From Apostichopus japonicus (Eukaryota; Echinodermata; Holothuroidea; Aspidochirotida; Stichopodidae), in NCBI RefSeq assembly GCF_037975245.1, contig NC_092569.1:15980001-16044000 (forward strand): 64,000 nt of DNA. The letters run 5' to 3'. The position numbers and the translations under genes are program-made. Under the pieces are notes generated by a model. That model was not told where the DNA came from. It saw only the letters and a list, made by a program, of their open reading frames with translations, and did no database searches. Positions 47,701-57,512 of the stretch are shown here, piece by piece; position 1 is the first letter of the stretch, and each line of letters starts with the position of its first letter.

Positions 47701-49547
47701 GGTCAGAAGCAAAGTGGAGAGGGGACCATTGTCCCCCAGCCCCACCCCCCCTACATGGGAATCCCATCAACATCTCATTTGTTAAACATTTGATACACTA
47801 ACAGCCTGACCATCAAAGTTCTTGTTCCTGACAAAATCAGTCAGGGAAAATCTGGAATTTTGCTCCCTCCCCCACCCCCACCCCCCTCCACCTTTGAAAT
47901 ACATGTGCACTTCTAGTGTCATTTTGTACCACTAAAAAGTGATGAAGGTGAGATCAGGTTGCTTATGTATGTCAGGTACAGTAAAAAGGTCTGAAGATCA
48001 TAGCCATTCTAGAAAAACCTAAACGAAGTAATCTTCTCAAGTCATTGAAAGACCTAAAAAGATAAATGAGAATCCGCTTCGTCTTTACACAAAAAAAGCA
48101 AAAAGGTTTACAAAACGCATTTGAAAAAAAGCACTTTTGAAACATTGGCACTTAATCTCGCAACAAGCGGAATTATCCAAACTGTTTCCAAAAGAACCGA
48201 TTCTAGCCTACAAAAAGGCCCAAAATCTCAAAGATTTACTTGTTAACTCAAGGTTTCGTACTAACGAAGAATCAGCTAACTCTCAAGGTTCACACGAATC
48301 TTTTTTAGATGCTCTTATAGTTGCACCATGAGTCCATAAAAACTCATGCACAGAAAATAGATGCATTTTGTGAACGAGACGCTCATGCCGAATATAAAAT
48401 ATTCAAAGGCTTACTACTGATGAAGCTCCCCCTATAAAAGTTGAGAGCAGAAACCGGTCTAGTTGGTCATAAGAACCTACGCTAGTCTTTCTTACTATTA
48501 AAAGTACACTCAATTCACCTAATAGGTGCAATTATGTTTCACCATGAGGAGCATGCTATAAGTTCATGTTCTTCGGGCCCTCCCTTAAAAATACTTCAGG
48601 TTCTTGGCTACTACGTTGCGTTAGATAGTGTAAAACCGCCTACACCCCCATTTCATATACTGTATGGAGGGAAAAACAAGCCAGAAAAAGAATCTCTTTT
48701 AAAGGGAAACATATAAAGTGACTCTCACAAGTTTTTTTTTAAATAGCAATCAAATATTACTGGCTGTGGCAGTCCAACAAGGAGATTCAGACACAAAAAT
48801 CCTGCGATCAAAATGCCACTTGACTCGCAGTTTCACACAAGAACAGACACAATGGTAGAAATTATACCATGCTTATATTTTGACACAGTTCTTCACAAGA
48901 CCTCTTTCCTGCTGGTACTGACATTCCAAATTGTTCTTTAACAATTGTGGAGAGAGAAAAGAAATATCCTCGTGATGGAATATGTTTTTTTTTTGGGGAG
49001 TAATATTGATAACCTTAGGATTTAATAACTTTAAACAGGAATCTGAAGTTTGATTTAACTTGAACAAAACAAACCATGTCTAGTTTGCTAAATTACAATT
49101 GCTGATTAATCCTGTCATGTACAGTACATTTAGACTTTCAAATCAACACAGTCACTAGAAAAAGGTTAAAAGACTACTAAAAGTTTACCCCCCCCCCCCA
49201 AAAAAAAAATAATGTGAAATCAGACCTTCTTTCTCTCTCTGTACACACAATGAACTTGGTGATGACACTTCTTACTGGGAAACAATTATTAATGTAAATT
49301 ATCACCAATTAGATGAAGTAATTAGGACAGCTATTATGCACAATTAGGACAGTGCAATGGTTATTGTAAAGACAAACAGGGAGGTACTGTGCCCCTTGGG
49401 ACTATTTAATTTATTCAAAAGAATAAAAATGTGTGACCCTTTCAAAAACTGACCTTTCTATATCTTGTTGATGCAGAGACAATTCTTCTAAGGTTGATAT
49501 TTCCAGGTTATTGTGCTCTGCCCTCTTTCTGATAAGATTCTCCGTGA
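29605..49547 (-). CDS. DNAAF11: Dynein axonemal assembly factor 11 (LRRC6/tilB), 14 exons, 5' incomplete
   Basis: Fourteen exons join in phase to 1,349 bp, about 449 codons; human LRRC6 has 466 residues. It is a cytoplasmic factor that helps preassemble ciliary dynein arms. Exons 2-6 encode SDS22-like LRRs ([51 protein letters not shown]) and an LRR cap ([20 protein letters not shown]). Exons 7-8 are charged and include SERIKALQ and GRWYTDINA. Exon 10 has FW..K.AYTPESR and a basic coiled stretch. Exons 11-13 form the CS/p23-like domain ([43 protein letters not shown]). The last exon ends DDPDVPPLI-stop, matching vertebrate PEVPPLI. The residues matched by memory span the whole protein, so identity is secure. 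The start-codon exon, expected to add only a few residues, lies upstream of 49547 and was not found. Introns carry minisatellites, a Penelope fragment, a MITE and SINEs. Confidence 0.93.
29982..30755. repeat. 40/42-bp minisatellite, 18 units (copy B)
   Basis: Unit: GTGTAACAAACACC, then TTACTCCTTAGTGTGTG, then AGTGCTGTAAT. A 40-bp variant has AATGTGTTTGCTG. Copy A has a single degenerate unit at about 11245-11290. Confidence 0.95.
30915..31745. repeat. Tandem repeat with TGACCTTTGACCT motif (copy B only)
   Basis: Roughly 170-bp units, each with TGACC..TGACCTCYACCAAAA, a variant of AGGCTTCTTGTACTCAATGT and GAGATATCGTGTTTACAAG, ending in CA-rich sequence. Absent from copy A. A relative lies at 43570-43960. 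Confidence 0.75.
32138..32226 (-). CDS. DNAAF11: DNAAF11 exon 14
   Basis: The acceptor is CTGTTACAG|ATGAAA, phase 0, and the donor GTACAAG|GTATTG, phase 2. It encodes [20 protein letters not shown] then HTGTCDLRT, fitting human GEVITGGQRAF in position. Its copy A counterpart is frameshifted. Confidence 0.85.
32943..33226 (-). mobile_element. Retroposon-like insertion with 9-bp target duplication
   Basis: 284 bp flanked by TTACTAACA (32934-32942 and 33227-33235) and missing from copy A. The minus strand reads GTACAGTGCTCTTGAGCATG and CAGCACTTTA, like the SINE tails elsewhere in the window. Confidence 0.75.
34400..34495 (-). CDS. DNAAF11: DNAAF11 exon 13 (CS domain, second half)
   Basis: The acceptor is TTGTTGAAG|GTGCTT and the donor CCAAAG|GTCAGT, phase 0 at both ends. 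It encodes [20 protein letters not shown] then [12 protein letters not shown], almost the human sequence. The exon is missing from copy A. Confidence 0.92.
34980..35040 (+). mobile_element. SINE tail fragment
   Basis: GTAAAGCGCTCTCGAACAAG then AAAGAGCGCTAGATAAAT, the same tail type as at 35740-35797. Confidence 0.55.
35305..35440 (-). CDS. DNAAF11: DNAAF11 exon 12 (CS domain, first half)
   Basis: The acceptor is TCTCCCAG|GATGG, phase 2, and the donor GGGAAG|GTTTGT, phase 0. It encodes [20 protein letters not shown] then [20 protein letters not shown] and VIKGK. This is the distal end of the duplicated block; a damaged copy lies at 13466-13603. Confidence 0.92.
35494..35797 (+). mobile_element. 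tRNA-derived SINE
   Basis: The head has A-box-like TGGCCAATTGGCTAAGG and B-box-like GGTTTGATTCC (one change from consensus). The body ends GTAAAGCGCTTTGAG, AAAGCGCTATATAAA and an AT-rich tail. It is inserted in DNAAF11 intron 11, just outside the duplicated block. Confidence 0.85.
36286..36354 (-). CDS. DNAAF11: DNAAF11 exon 11
   Basis: The acceptor is GATGACAG|GAGTC and the donor AGCAAA|GTGAGA, phase 2 at both ends. It encodes [20 protein letters not shown] then QAK, aligning with human TLITEDGKALNVNEPK just before the CS domain. The 30-bp minisatellite starts about 380 bp upstream of it on the minus strand. Confidence 0.88.
36745..37936. repeat. 30-bp minisatellite, about 40 units
   Basis: Unit TGAGTTTGCCTGACCGGTAC then AGATTTGTCC. 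Some units carry six extra bases (ACTTGT). It lies in DNAAF11 intron 10. Because 30 and 36 are multiples of three, long frames stay open on both strands. Confidence 0.97.
38419..38508 (-). CDS. DNAAF11: DNAAF11 exon 10
   Basis: The acceptor is TTTCTAAAG|GTTTTGG and the donor GACAAGAA|GTAAGT, phase 2 at both ends. It encodes [20 protein letters not shown] then EKQRRKQDK, matching human FWNKP.LFTPESR and MEKQRKKQEK. Confidence 0.9.
38797..38877 (-). CDS. DNAAF11: DNAAF11 exon 9 (acidic linker)
   Basis: The acceptor is CTTGACAG|GGATTC and the donor GATGA|GTAAGG, phase 2 at both ends. It encodes [20 protein letters not shown] then EDGDNDE. The sequence is poorly conserved, but position, phase and acidity match the human linker. 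Confidence 0.75.
39475..39563 (-). CDS. DNAAF11: DNAAF11 exon 8
   Basis: The acceptor is TTCATCAG|GAAAAG, phase 0, and the donor GCAGG|GTAAGT, phase 2. A Lys/Glu-rich stretch is followed by the conserved GRWYTDINA motif. A short exon between 7 and 8 cannot be excluded, since the human linker is a little longer. Confidence 0.85.
39637..40790 (+). mobile_element. Penelope-like element fragment (GIY-YIG end)
   Basis: About 39850-40397 carries the end of an RT-EN polyprotein. [11 protein letters not shown] then DLLVRAAV is the linker, interrupted by a TAA. After a frameshift comes the GIY-YIG nuclease: [20 protein letters not shown] then [10 protein letters not shown]. The two edges, 39660-39770 (minus) and 40670-40780 (plus), are inverted copies of one terminal sequence containing GATCCTGCTAGGAT and GAAACGT. 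It is a broken element in DNAAF11 intron 7. Confidence 0.88.
39966..40397 (+). pseudogene. Penelope GIY-YIG endonuclease remnant
   Basis: 143-codon open stretch. GIY-YIG core: CGIQYVGET, then R at KKRFYGH, then [10 protein letters not shown] with a conserved-type His, ending [11 protein letters not shown]. The frame before residue 30 is not the native one, because the Cys-containing linker (KCDRTSRC) lies in a neighbouring frame. The element lacks its reverse transcriptase, so the domain is a remnant. Confidence 0.85.
41216..41326 (-). CDS. DNAAF11: DNAAF11 exon 7
   Basis: The acceptor is TTTGTCAG|AGGCTA and the donor AAAAGA|GTAAGT, phase 0 at both ends. It encodes [20 protein letters not shown] then [17 protein letters not shown], matching human [16 protein letters not shown]. 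Confidence 0.9.
41633..41714. repeat. (AT)n microsatellite
   Basis: About 40 uninterrupted AT dinucleotides in DNAAF11 intron 6. Confidence 0.98.
42606..42681 (-). CDS. DNAAF11: DNAAF11 exon 6 (LRR cap)
   Basis: It encodes [20 protein letters not shown] then LPGLK, matching human FLMGNPC and VVATLPQLK. The acceptor GTGGAAG|A is phase 2 and lies just after an uninterrupted run of 27 T on the coding strand (42689-42715). The donor is TTAAAG|GTAAGA, phase 0. Confidence 0.88.
42996..43423. mobile_element. hAT MITE, CAGTGGTTCTCAAAC ends
   Basis: 428 bp with termini CAGTGGTTCTCAAACTT and TTTGAGAACCACTG, a common animal hAT terminus. Flanks GCTAAGAG and CCCTAAAG are at best a decayed target duplication. 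Lies in DNAAF11 intron 5. Confidence 0.85.
43570..43960. repeat. TGACCTC-type tandem repeat, second locus
   Basis: About three degenerate units with TTTGACCTCC, CAATANNGTGCATC and TATGAAGTT words, ending CTCACACACCCACC. Related to 30915-31745. Confidence 0.65.
44225..44325. repeat. 16-bp minisatellite
   Basis: ATGCACTTGTATAT repeated about six times. Confidence 0.85.
44510..44585 (+). mobile_element. SINE tail fragment
   Basis: AGTAAAGCGCTTCAAGCAGT followed by an AT-rich end. Confidence 0.45.
45045..45127 (+). mobile_element. SINE tail fragment with (ATT)n
   Basis: TGTAAAGCGCTTTGAGCAAC, then CTGCGCTATTTAAGGC and an ATT run. Confidence 0.6.
45317..45413 (-). CDS. DNAAF11: DNAAF11 exon 5 (LRR)
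   Basis: The acceptor is TATCAG|GATGTG, phase 1, and the donor GAAGAGTT|GTAAGT, phase 2. It encodes [20 protein letters not shown] then [12 protein letters not shown]. Confidence 0.9.
45903..45980 (-). CDS. DNAAF11: DNAAF11 exon 4 (LRR)
   Basis: The acceptor is TTTTGCAG|AGAATG and the donor TTAGAAG|GTAAGA, phase 1 at both ends. It encodes [20 protein letters not shown] then IENLE, nearly identical to the human segment. Confidence 0.93.
45981..47502. other. DNAAF11: DNAAF11 intron 3, no other feature
   Basis: No repeat family or exon recognised; the open frame at 46672-46890 has no coding character. Confidence 0.55.
47503..47576 (-). CDS. DNAAF11: DNAAF11 exon 3 (LRR)
   Basis: The acceptor is TTCACAG|AATTG, phase 2, and the donor AAAATAG|GTGAGT, phase 1. 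It encodes [20 protein letters not shown] then IPKI, colinear with human [20 protein letters not shown]. Confidence 0.9.
48130..48720 (+). pseudogene. Retroelement fragment, Penelope-like linker
   Basis: The frame at 48137-48331 contains [20 protein letters not shown] then [12 protein letters not shown]. This is the motif that joins reverse transcriptase to the GIY-YIG domain in Penelope-type elements. What follows is too decayed to read. In DNAAF11 intron 2. Confidence 0.5.
49454..49547 (-). CDS. DNAAF11: DNAAF11 exon 2 (first exon found)
   Basis: The acceptor is TTTTTCAAG|TCACGG, phase 1, and the donor GAAAG|GTCAGT, phase 2. It encodes [20 protein letters not shown] followed by [11 protein letters not shown], matching human TEDLIRRNAEHN and [12 protein letters not shown]. 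Confidence 0.9.
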
Positions 49548-49724
49548 CTTGAAAAATTTAGAGAGAAGATGAATTAGAAAACAATCACTCTGATTAAATG
49601 GTTTAGCTTAATTACTATTAGAAGTCTGCTAAGTATAACTTTTAGTTTTTGTAAAATGACCGTTATATCAGACGGCTCATTTACCTATATGAAAGAAGCT
49701 GGATTAATAACACCGACAGCTACA

Positions 49725-50470
49725 GTACTTATGGTAGTCCTGCACCAAACAACACCCACAACTACAGTACTTACGATAGTCCTGCACCAAACAACACCCA
49801 CAACTACAGTATTTATGGTAGTCCTGCACCAAACAACACCCACAAGTACACTTACTGCAGTACTTATGCTTGTCCTGCACCAAAAAACACCCACAACTAC
49901 AGTATTTATGGTAGTCCTGCACCAAACAACACCCACGAGTATACTTACTACAGTACTTACGATAGTCCTGCACCAAACAACACCCACAACTACAGTACTT
50001 ATGGTAGTCCTGAACCAAACAACACCCACAAGTACACTTACTGCAGTACTTATGCTAGTCCTGCACCAAAAAACACCCACAACTACAGTACTTATGGCAG
50101 TCCTGCACCAAACAGCACCCACAAGTACACTTATTGCAGTACTTATGGTAGTCCTGCAACACACAACACCCACAACTACAGTACTTATGGTAGTCCTGCA
50201 CCAAACAACACCCACAACTACAGTACTTATGGTATTCCTGCACCAAACAACACCCACAACTACAGTACCTATGGTAGTCCTGCACCAAACAACACCCACG
50301 ATTGCACTTACTACAGTACTTATGGTAGTCCTGCACCAAACAACACCCACAACTACAGTACTTACGATAGTCCTGCACCAAACAACACACACCACTACAG
50401 TACTTATGATAGTCCTGCATCACAGAAAACCACACCTACAGTACTTATGGCAGTCCTGCACCAAACAGCC
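49725..50470. repeat. 42-bp minisatellite with 54-bp variants
   Basis: Unit CCTGCACCAAACAACACCCA then CAACTACAGTACTTATGGTAGT. Longer units add 12 bp (around AGTACACTTACTGC). About 17 units, lying just upstream of DNAAF11 exon 2 on the minus strand. Confidence 0.95.
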
Positions 50471-50770
50471 AACTACACAATTGATTTTAGCCTTAAAACT
50501 TGTGTTTATTTCAGACAAGATCTGCATATTTTAACAGACCTGTGAATTCAGTATCTTGGATACAGGAGTAGATGCATAGTCCTGCACTAAACAGCCAACC
50601 CCACAATTAATAACACCTACAACAACTGTACAGTACTTATGGCAGTCCTGCACCAAACAGCCAACTACACAATTGATGTACTCCTTAAAACTTGTGTTTA
50701 CTTCATACATCATCTGCCTATTTTAACAGACCTGTGAACCTCAGTATCTTGGATGCAGGAGAGTTTTATT
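50440..50770. repeat. Direct duplication of minisatellite flank
   Basis: Two copies (50453-50572 and 50645-50765) share AACAGCCAACTACACAATTG, ATTTTAACAGACCTGTGAA and TCAGTATCTTGGAT. Confidence 0.85.
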
Positions 50771-50772
50771 TT

Positions 50773-53700
50773 TGCTCTGGAGAAGATGGTCAGGTTCATT
50801 TACTTTCCAATTCATGAACTAAACACATGAATGATTCTCATTCATCAATGATAAATGTAAATTACACAGCTTTATAGCATCTGTGTTAACTAAATATTGT
50901 ATTATTAAGATCAATCTGCAGTGCTGAATATTATAATCTGGTTAAAGGTTATAAAGCAATATTATGTTTGTCATTTTGTATTTGAAATATCAGTACTCAC
51001 TTTTCACCATCATGTATTATTATTCTTTACACTAGTGCGCTGCCACACATCTCAGGGTTGACACAAATACCTAATCCTTTAGGATACCTACAGTAGTTTG
51101 AAAGAAACAGATGAGAAGTTAACAATCAATATCATTACAATCTGTGGCTTTATCCACTACACATCATGTTGAAATATACTCAAATACAGTACTCACCCTA
51201 ACTGAAATGTCTTAGATACTTACCTAAGGAAAGCAGTAATTAGTGTCTGTCTTAGAACAAGTAGGACACAACAGATGATTGACAGTATAACAGAACAGGT
51301 GAGCCAAACAAATGTATGAACATGGATTTAGGTATGTGTTTCCTCAAAATGTTACATACTGTATGGATTTAAAAATATATAGTTAAAATCACTAAGTATA
51401 GAGTAACATACATGCACTGTGCACACATAAATAATGAAATACGGAAATGGTGTTTGAGACTCTGGAACAGATTGGGACTGCTATACTATATATCCTTCAA
51501 TGGGGAAAATCTATGGCCAAAATGCATTAACAGAAATTGCTACAAAACAAAGAAAGTCTTAAAACTTAGTCACCATTTTCAAAGGTTGCTTGTGGTCAAC
51601 CTGCTGTACAATAATGTCAGTAGCAGTCATCAAGTTGCCACCAAACAGTTCAACACATTGCATAGAATAGGCCAGGTAAACCTTAGAAACAATGTGTATG
51701 GATAGTATTTATTGCCAGCTGTAGTCATAATGTCAACATCCTTACTGAAAATGTGTGGTATGGCTAGTCAACAAATTGTACTAGATAACATGAGGATTGT
51801 TATAGCTTAGATTAGGGTATGTTAATGTAATTTGCAAGAGACAACCACATAAGTCAAAATTATAATCACTTTTTTCAATCACAGCTTAATCTACAATGCG
51901 TGGAAAAAGCACAACCAAAATTTTCATAGGGAAACACAGCATTATCACTTTTGTATTTTGAGACACCTTTGTGAATTAATCCACTAATTTAACGTTAATA
52001 TACATAAACTTCGATGAATGTGCAAAGTTAGGGAGAAGTTTTTGTTGCTTTTAACAGGCAGTTTGACTCCCAACCTTAAGAAATAGAATTCTTCCTATTT
52101 GTGGTGAAATCTGGTCAACCTATCTATTAATCATGTAGCTGAAAGATAGAACTAAAAACCTCTGCCAGATCGTCATCACAGTTATCTCTTAAAATAACGT
52201 TAATGCCCTTACTATAAGAAATTTCCCATATATCATCATGTCTGTGTGCTTAATGGTGGAACTACTGCATATATGATGTCTACACTAAAGCAATCAGGGA
52301 TTTAAATAAAATTGTCTTTCTTCGATCTCTTCCTCTATATTTAGATCATAGTCACACACGGTATATAACGGTTGTTTGATGGCAGATCTAGCAGACAAAA
52401 TATCCTGCTCTGATCTACCTGGCAAGCAACATAGCTGACGCCTAGCCTTAGAGTTCAGTTTTTGTTGTAGGCTAGGCCTATGCTGATTTAGTTTATTGTT
52501 ATGAATTATTATTAACTATTAAAACAGTATTACTATTATAGCCTACCTCTACATTGAAAAAACATGCTGTCTTTAATTACAACAAATCTGACATCAGTTA
52601 GTTCCAGCTAACAACTAGAGTTAGTCACCTATCCAAAATAAACCTTTTGTTTTAGTATGTTGGAACTTTTACAGGTTGTCAGCCACACAGGGCTAGGGCC
52701 ACATTGGACTGTATGCAGCCAGTGGCTTACCCAAGGCTGGGCCTATTGTATTTATTATACTGTACCGATACGCCGATGGCTGGGCCTAGTAACAGTAAGA
52801 GATAGTAGCTGTTCCACGAAATAAAGAAAACATTTAAAACTGTTTAAGGTGCCTAAGACAAGCCAAAATATATTAACTGATTTATTGTAACTTGATATAC
52901 CAGTGCTAATCATGTTTTCTTATATTTTGGAGTAATTATATACCTTCATTTCCGGACTAAGTATTAACTAAAACAGACTTTTCATCAACGTTTTCAGTGG
53001 TCTCCACGGAAGCGACGAAATGTACGTTACCAGTGGTCAGGTCGACTTTCAGGCTAAATTAATAGCTGACAAGAGCAGGGTAACGTTACCTTGGTAATTG
53101 CCATCAACGATCTTTCACATTACAAAGACTAATGCAATATTTTCTTGCTTTTGTCTCTCTCCTTCCCCTCTTTTTTTTTTTTTCTTTTCTTTTTTTCCTT
53201 TTAGCAAGATCAATGGCACTCTCCCGCCAGCGACGTTCCAAACCATCGAAAAAATACATACATAAATGTATGAATACGTCGGAATACGTCGATGCCCAAG
53301 AAGGGCAGAGGGCGTTGTCAAATAAGGTTTCTTTGTGTCTTCATGTTTTTTTATATGGTCTCCTATTGGATCCTTGATTGGGACTTGAGTGTCCCTCCTG
53401 ATACTTTTTTGTCTACTAAACTTAACTAAATTAAGCTCTATCTGTACACTCAATGGCGTAGAGGTGGGGAAGGTGGGCGCAAACAAGAATACTTGTGGGT
53501 TACCCTAACCCCAAGAAAGCAATCAGGGAGCCTTAGCCCCATTGTCAGATAAAACATCACAAAAGATCTAGAGCTGTCCAATACTGTAGGGTACATCACC
53601 ATTTATCATGTACATGTGTCACAAAACACATCAAATACTGGTACAAAATTGTGCATCTAAGCGCCCTTCGTTTTCTCAAAAAAAATTAAAGGGGGAGGAG

Positions 53701-56700
53701 CCAACTTCCCCTTAGCCCCCTCTCCTTAGACAACAGACCATCTCACCCTCTTTAGGCTTATAGAAATAAGGTGGTTGGCCCTGGGGTCGACACAGAATCA
53801 GAATCTGTAGAATGGGGACAGCAGTGTTTATTTGCCCCTCGCACCACGAAGGCTGCCTGCGCTTGCAGATCCGAATGGTAACGCGAGTTGGATCTGTTTT
53901 GTTGTAGCTTGCATATAATTTAGTTGTTGAAGAAGATATCTTTTGGAACCGTAATTGTGAAGCTTCGATCAGTCCAACTAATAATTTGTGAACACTTTAA
54001 TTGTTTTTGTCTACAGCCATTTTTTTTTCGTTCGGCCAAATTGCAAAAGTGGAACCCGCTATGACATATTCGATCACCCAAAACTCATCGTGTAGTGGAA
54101 TGGATCAAATTTTGACCATTATGGAAATGAAGGATAAAGGCAAAATGATATATTAATTATAAAAACAAATGAAACTCCTCATTTGAAAATAGTTTTCATA
54201 TATATAATTTATATTATACACGACGATATACAATAAACGTATTAATATCTGTATATCATGCAGCCTTTCATGAAATTTGTTGCATGGCATAATGCAGATG
54301 TAGGCCTCATCAGTACGGTACTGCTAGAAAGGAAAGATAATCATTCGAATGAATTACCCATGTCGTACATTTGACCGCTAATATCGGGCACATGCCTGAC
54401 AGCTTTACAAAAAGATTGACTACATAGGCTATATCCACATGGGCATTTGCACTTTGATGAACTTCCTTATACATTCAGTCGATGAAATAATCCCTGAAAA
54501 TTTTGTGTTGACAAATGTATGGATATTATGGATATTATGGGTCGACTTATCTCATGAAGAGGCCGTCCCATTTATTCACTCTGTTAGGTAATTATGAAAT
54601 GAGAATCCACAATTGTTTATGACATAATTTTTTCCAGAGCCCCTCTATGTTTTCAATGGTCCCATGCATAAGTGATCCCATGTCCGGGGTTACATCCTCT
54701 GACCCCCACCCCATCTCCTCATACAGGGAACATACCGCGGGAACAGCGAAATTGATTGGGGATCGAGATAGTAGTAGGGGTGGAGACCAATTTCGAGGAT
54801 CACTAGTGGGCCATGTAACTTTGCATGTGAGAGGATAAATCATAAAGTTACCGCATGTGTGCATTTGTACGATAGATCAATTATTTGATTTTTTTTAAAT
54901 TCTCAACAAAGCGTAAATTTTAATACATATCTCTTAATTTTGCAACAATGAATTTGATTAATGTTGTGAGAATATGGCGCATTTTTTTAACATCATAACA
55001 ACACCTTTAAGTTATATAAATGGTAATGTGTTATTTCATTACCGTATTAACAAGTCATATTTAATATGATAAAATTTACTTGTTATCAATGGGTTCTTTT
55101 TTCTTTCTTCTTTTTTACAAATTGACTGAATGCTTGTGCCCCATGTAAACCCCCTCCTCTACCTTCTTTGTTTGCAGTTTGACTTACCACCGTTTTTCTT
55201 GAAGAATACTTAAATCGTGTAAGTCTGTGTGACGGTCCTTACATCGTTTCCTCACATCTTGCAACAATTTGGGATACATGCACAACCTCATCCATATATA
55301 CACCGGGGTGATACTTCAGACACCTAACCATTTGGATATCAACTGAATTCACCATCCCCGGCCATTGTAAGCTCTGAGTAGAACATCCACATGCATCATG
55401 CCACCTCGCACTGTGGAACAACTTAGCACAGTTACCCGTGAAATTGTCATTATTTCGGTCAAACGTTGTATGTGCAGGGGGTAGGAGGCGGAGGGGGGGG
55501 GGGCACTGTCGACACGTGCCCCCCCCCCCCACTTTTTTTTCAAACTAGCAAATATGCCCTTCTGGCAATTAAATAAAATGTGCTACTTTGATGAAGCACT
55601 GTCTTGTGGATATCTTGTTAATTTTAATAATTTATTTTTATTATTCACGTGCACCATAATAGTATTAATAGCATACTAACACATCATAAATGGCCGGGGT
55701 GTATCGGTTTAGAGCATAGCGAGTGGTGGTTGTGGAATGAGAAAGTTCCCCTCTGTTGTTGCCCCTCTCCTGTAAAGCAAACAAATAAATAAGGTTTCTT
55801 AAACCAGCACGTGGAGGTCATCTGATATACCTCACTGGAGGTAGACTAATGAATGACGTATCTGGATATATGAATGAATAAAGCAGTATATACATATGCC
55901 TCGTTGAACTACCCATTTTATATAATTAACTGGCCGCTTCGCCGGTCTAAACCGAACAGCCATGGCTTCAGAGGATGAGTGGTTATTTGTGAAGTAAGTA
56001 AGTAAGCTATAGTAGTTTGTTTGTATGTTTTCATGATGCTGATCTCTCGTAAATTAATGTGAGTATCTACATGCATGTTTGCGTTTACTGATCTGTCTTG
56101 TATCGTAGTATAGGAAGGAAAGAAATCAACTGGAAATCAAGTAAAGCGGTCAGGTCGAAGTTCACATATGTTTTTGGTAGCCGAAGACCCCCCCCCCCAG
56201 AAAAACGGCGTAACTAAGTCAATGCCCGGGGCCCGCTGACAAGTAGCGAAAAATATAACCATGCACCGACGCCCTACCGATACCCACCAAAATGGGGAAT
56301 TCAAGGGATCTATTATCCTCAACAGAGAAAGCCAGACAGTGCCATATCCGGGCATCTAGTGGTGCCAAATATAAAAATAAATGTCCTCCAAACCAAGGAT
56401 TCGTGCGGTTATGGACTCTGTTTCGGAAGCCTCATTGAATTGCTACACGGCCTCTCCTTTCCAGACAAATTCCCCGGTACCCGGTAAATTCTTTCTGCAT
56501 GCGGACGCCCATGTTGGGAGCCTAAAATGGATCACCAACTATTAGTGGCAACTTTATATAGGGAGAGGGGGGGGGGGGGTGGAATAAAGGTCAAGTATAT
56601 TCATCAGCTTTGAACAAAAACGAAACTGAATGCTTCCTGTGTAACAGCTTGTAAATCAGAATATTATATGAACATGTTAATACATATCTTGGCGAACTGA

Positions 56701-57000
56701 AAAATTTGTCGAGTTGCTGCGTTACGAGTGATAACACTTCTAAAGTACAATGGGCATGTTTGTCAATGATAGACAAGTTACCGTAACTTGAACCAGTTTC
56801 AACAAGATGCATGTAACAAAGCAACTCGATCATTTGACAATTCTATCCAAACTATCATATTATTGTAAACCACACATATTGTATTTTCCACGTGTTTTCG
56901 TGTTGCACTGCATGGAACAGGAAGTTTGCGACGTTCCTTCGTTACCCCGCCTGTACCCCAGTAGCAGTATCTGTACCCCAGTAGCAAATAAATGATACTT
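50773..57000. other. Intergenic DNA between DNAAF11 and the LAPTM4-like gene
   Basis: It should hold the start exon and promoter of DNAAF11. I see T-runs near 53169-53200, a MITE-like G/C-run block near 55480-55540, a C-run at 56190 and a G-run at 56569-56579. There is no supported gene; open frames here look like chance. Confidence 0.5.
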
Positions 57001-57009
57001 TGTTTTCTT

Positions 57010-57080
57010 TTCTCAGCTAGCCTCTGGAAAAGATCCTAATAGAATCGAAAACGTCAGGCCTTCAAACTTTTAAATAAATA
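57010..57080 (+). mobile_element. Penelope 3'-terminal remnant
   Basis: AGATCCTAATAGAATCGAAA then ACGTCAGGCC followed by TAAATAAATAA. It resembles the terminal sequence at 40730-40770. It sits about 350 bp before the LAPTM4-like start codon. Confidence 0.6.
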
Positions 57081-57422
57081 ATCACGCTACAGACCTGTTT
57101 ACACCCTATTCGATCACGGGACGGGATCATTCAGTGGTTGACCGATGGTTCCAATGAGGGATCAGAGCTTTATAAATGGCTCTGTGAAGGATATTAAGGG
57201 AAGAGGGCGCTAGTCAATTTTATTAATCGTCGAGGAAAGAGCCTAACAGGAAATAACCTACCGACCGTACCTAACCATTCATTGTTGTCGCACCAAGAGA
57301 ACTGAATCACAAGCGAAAACAAACCCAAAATTATGCTGAGGAGTGGAGACACAACCATACATCTTCTAGTATTTTAGATTTTCTAAGACTGGTAGGAACA
57401 GATATTCAATACTTGAACGAAA

Positions 57423-57512
57423 ATGATTCCTGTACGGCGAGAAGAACTACCATCATGCTGTTTGTGTCTTGATGTTCGTACAGGTTCCGTGCTAATAGGT
57501 GTTTGGCACTTA
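57423..57512 (+). CDS. LAPTM4-like exon 1 (start)
   Basis: ATG at 57423 opens MIPVRREELPSCCLCLDVRT followed by GSVLIGVWHL; the donor is CACTTA|GTAAGT, phase 0. The Cys-rich segment before the first membrane helix is typical of LAPTM proteins. The N-terminus is a few residues shorter than human LAPTM4A. Confidence 0.85.

Noticed and set aside
49656-50534. 292-codon and 236-codon frames
   Set aside because: Minisatellite read-through in DNAAF11 intron 1; no non-repeat domain.
51412-51705. 97-codon plus-strand frame
   Set aside because: No domain, no splice or repeat support; likely chance.
53090-53104. Candidate DNAAF11 start exon (minus, ATG reading MAITK with a GTAACG donor)
   Set aside because: The first residues resemble the expected start, but the intron phase (0) does not fit the phase-1 acceptor of exon 2.
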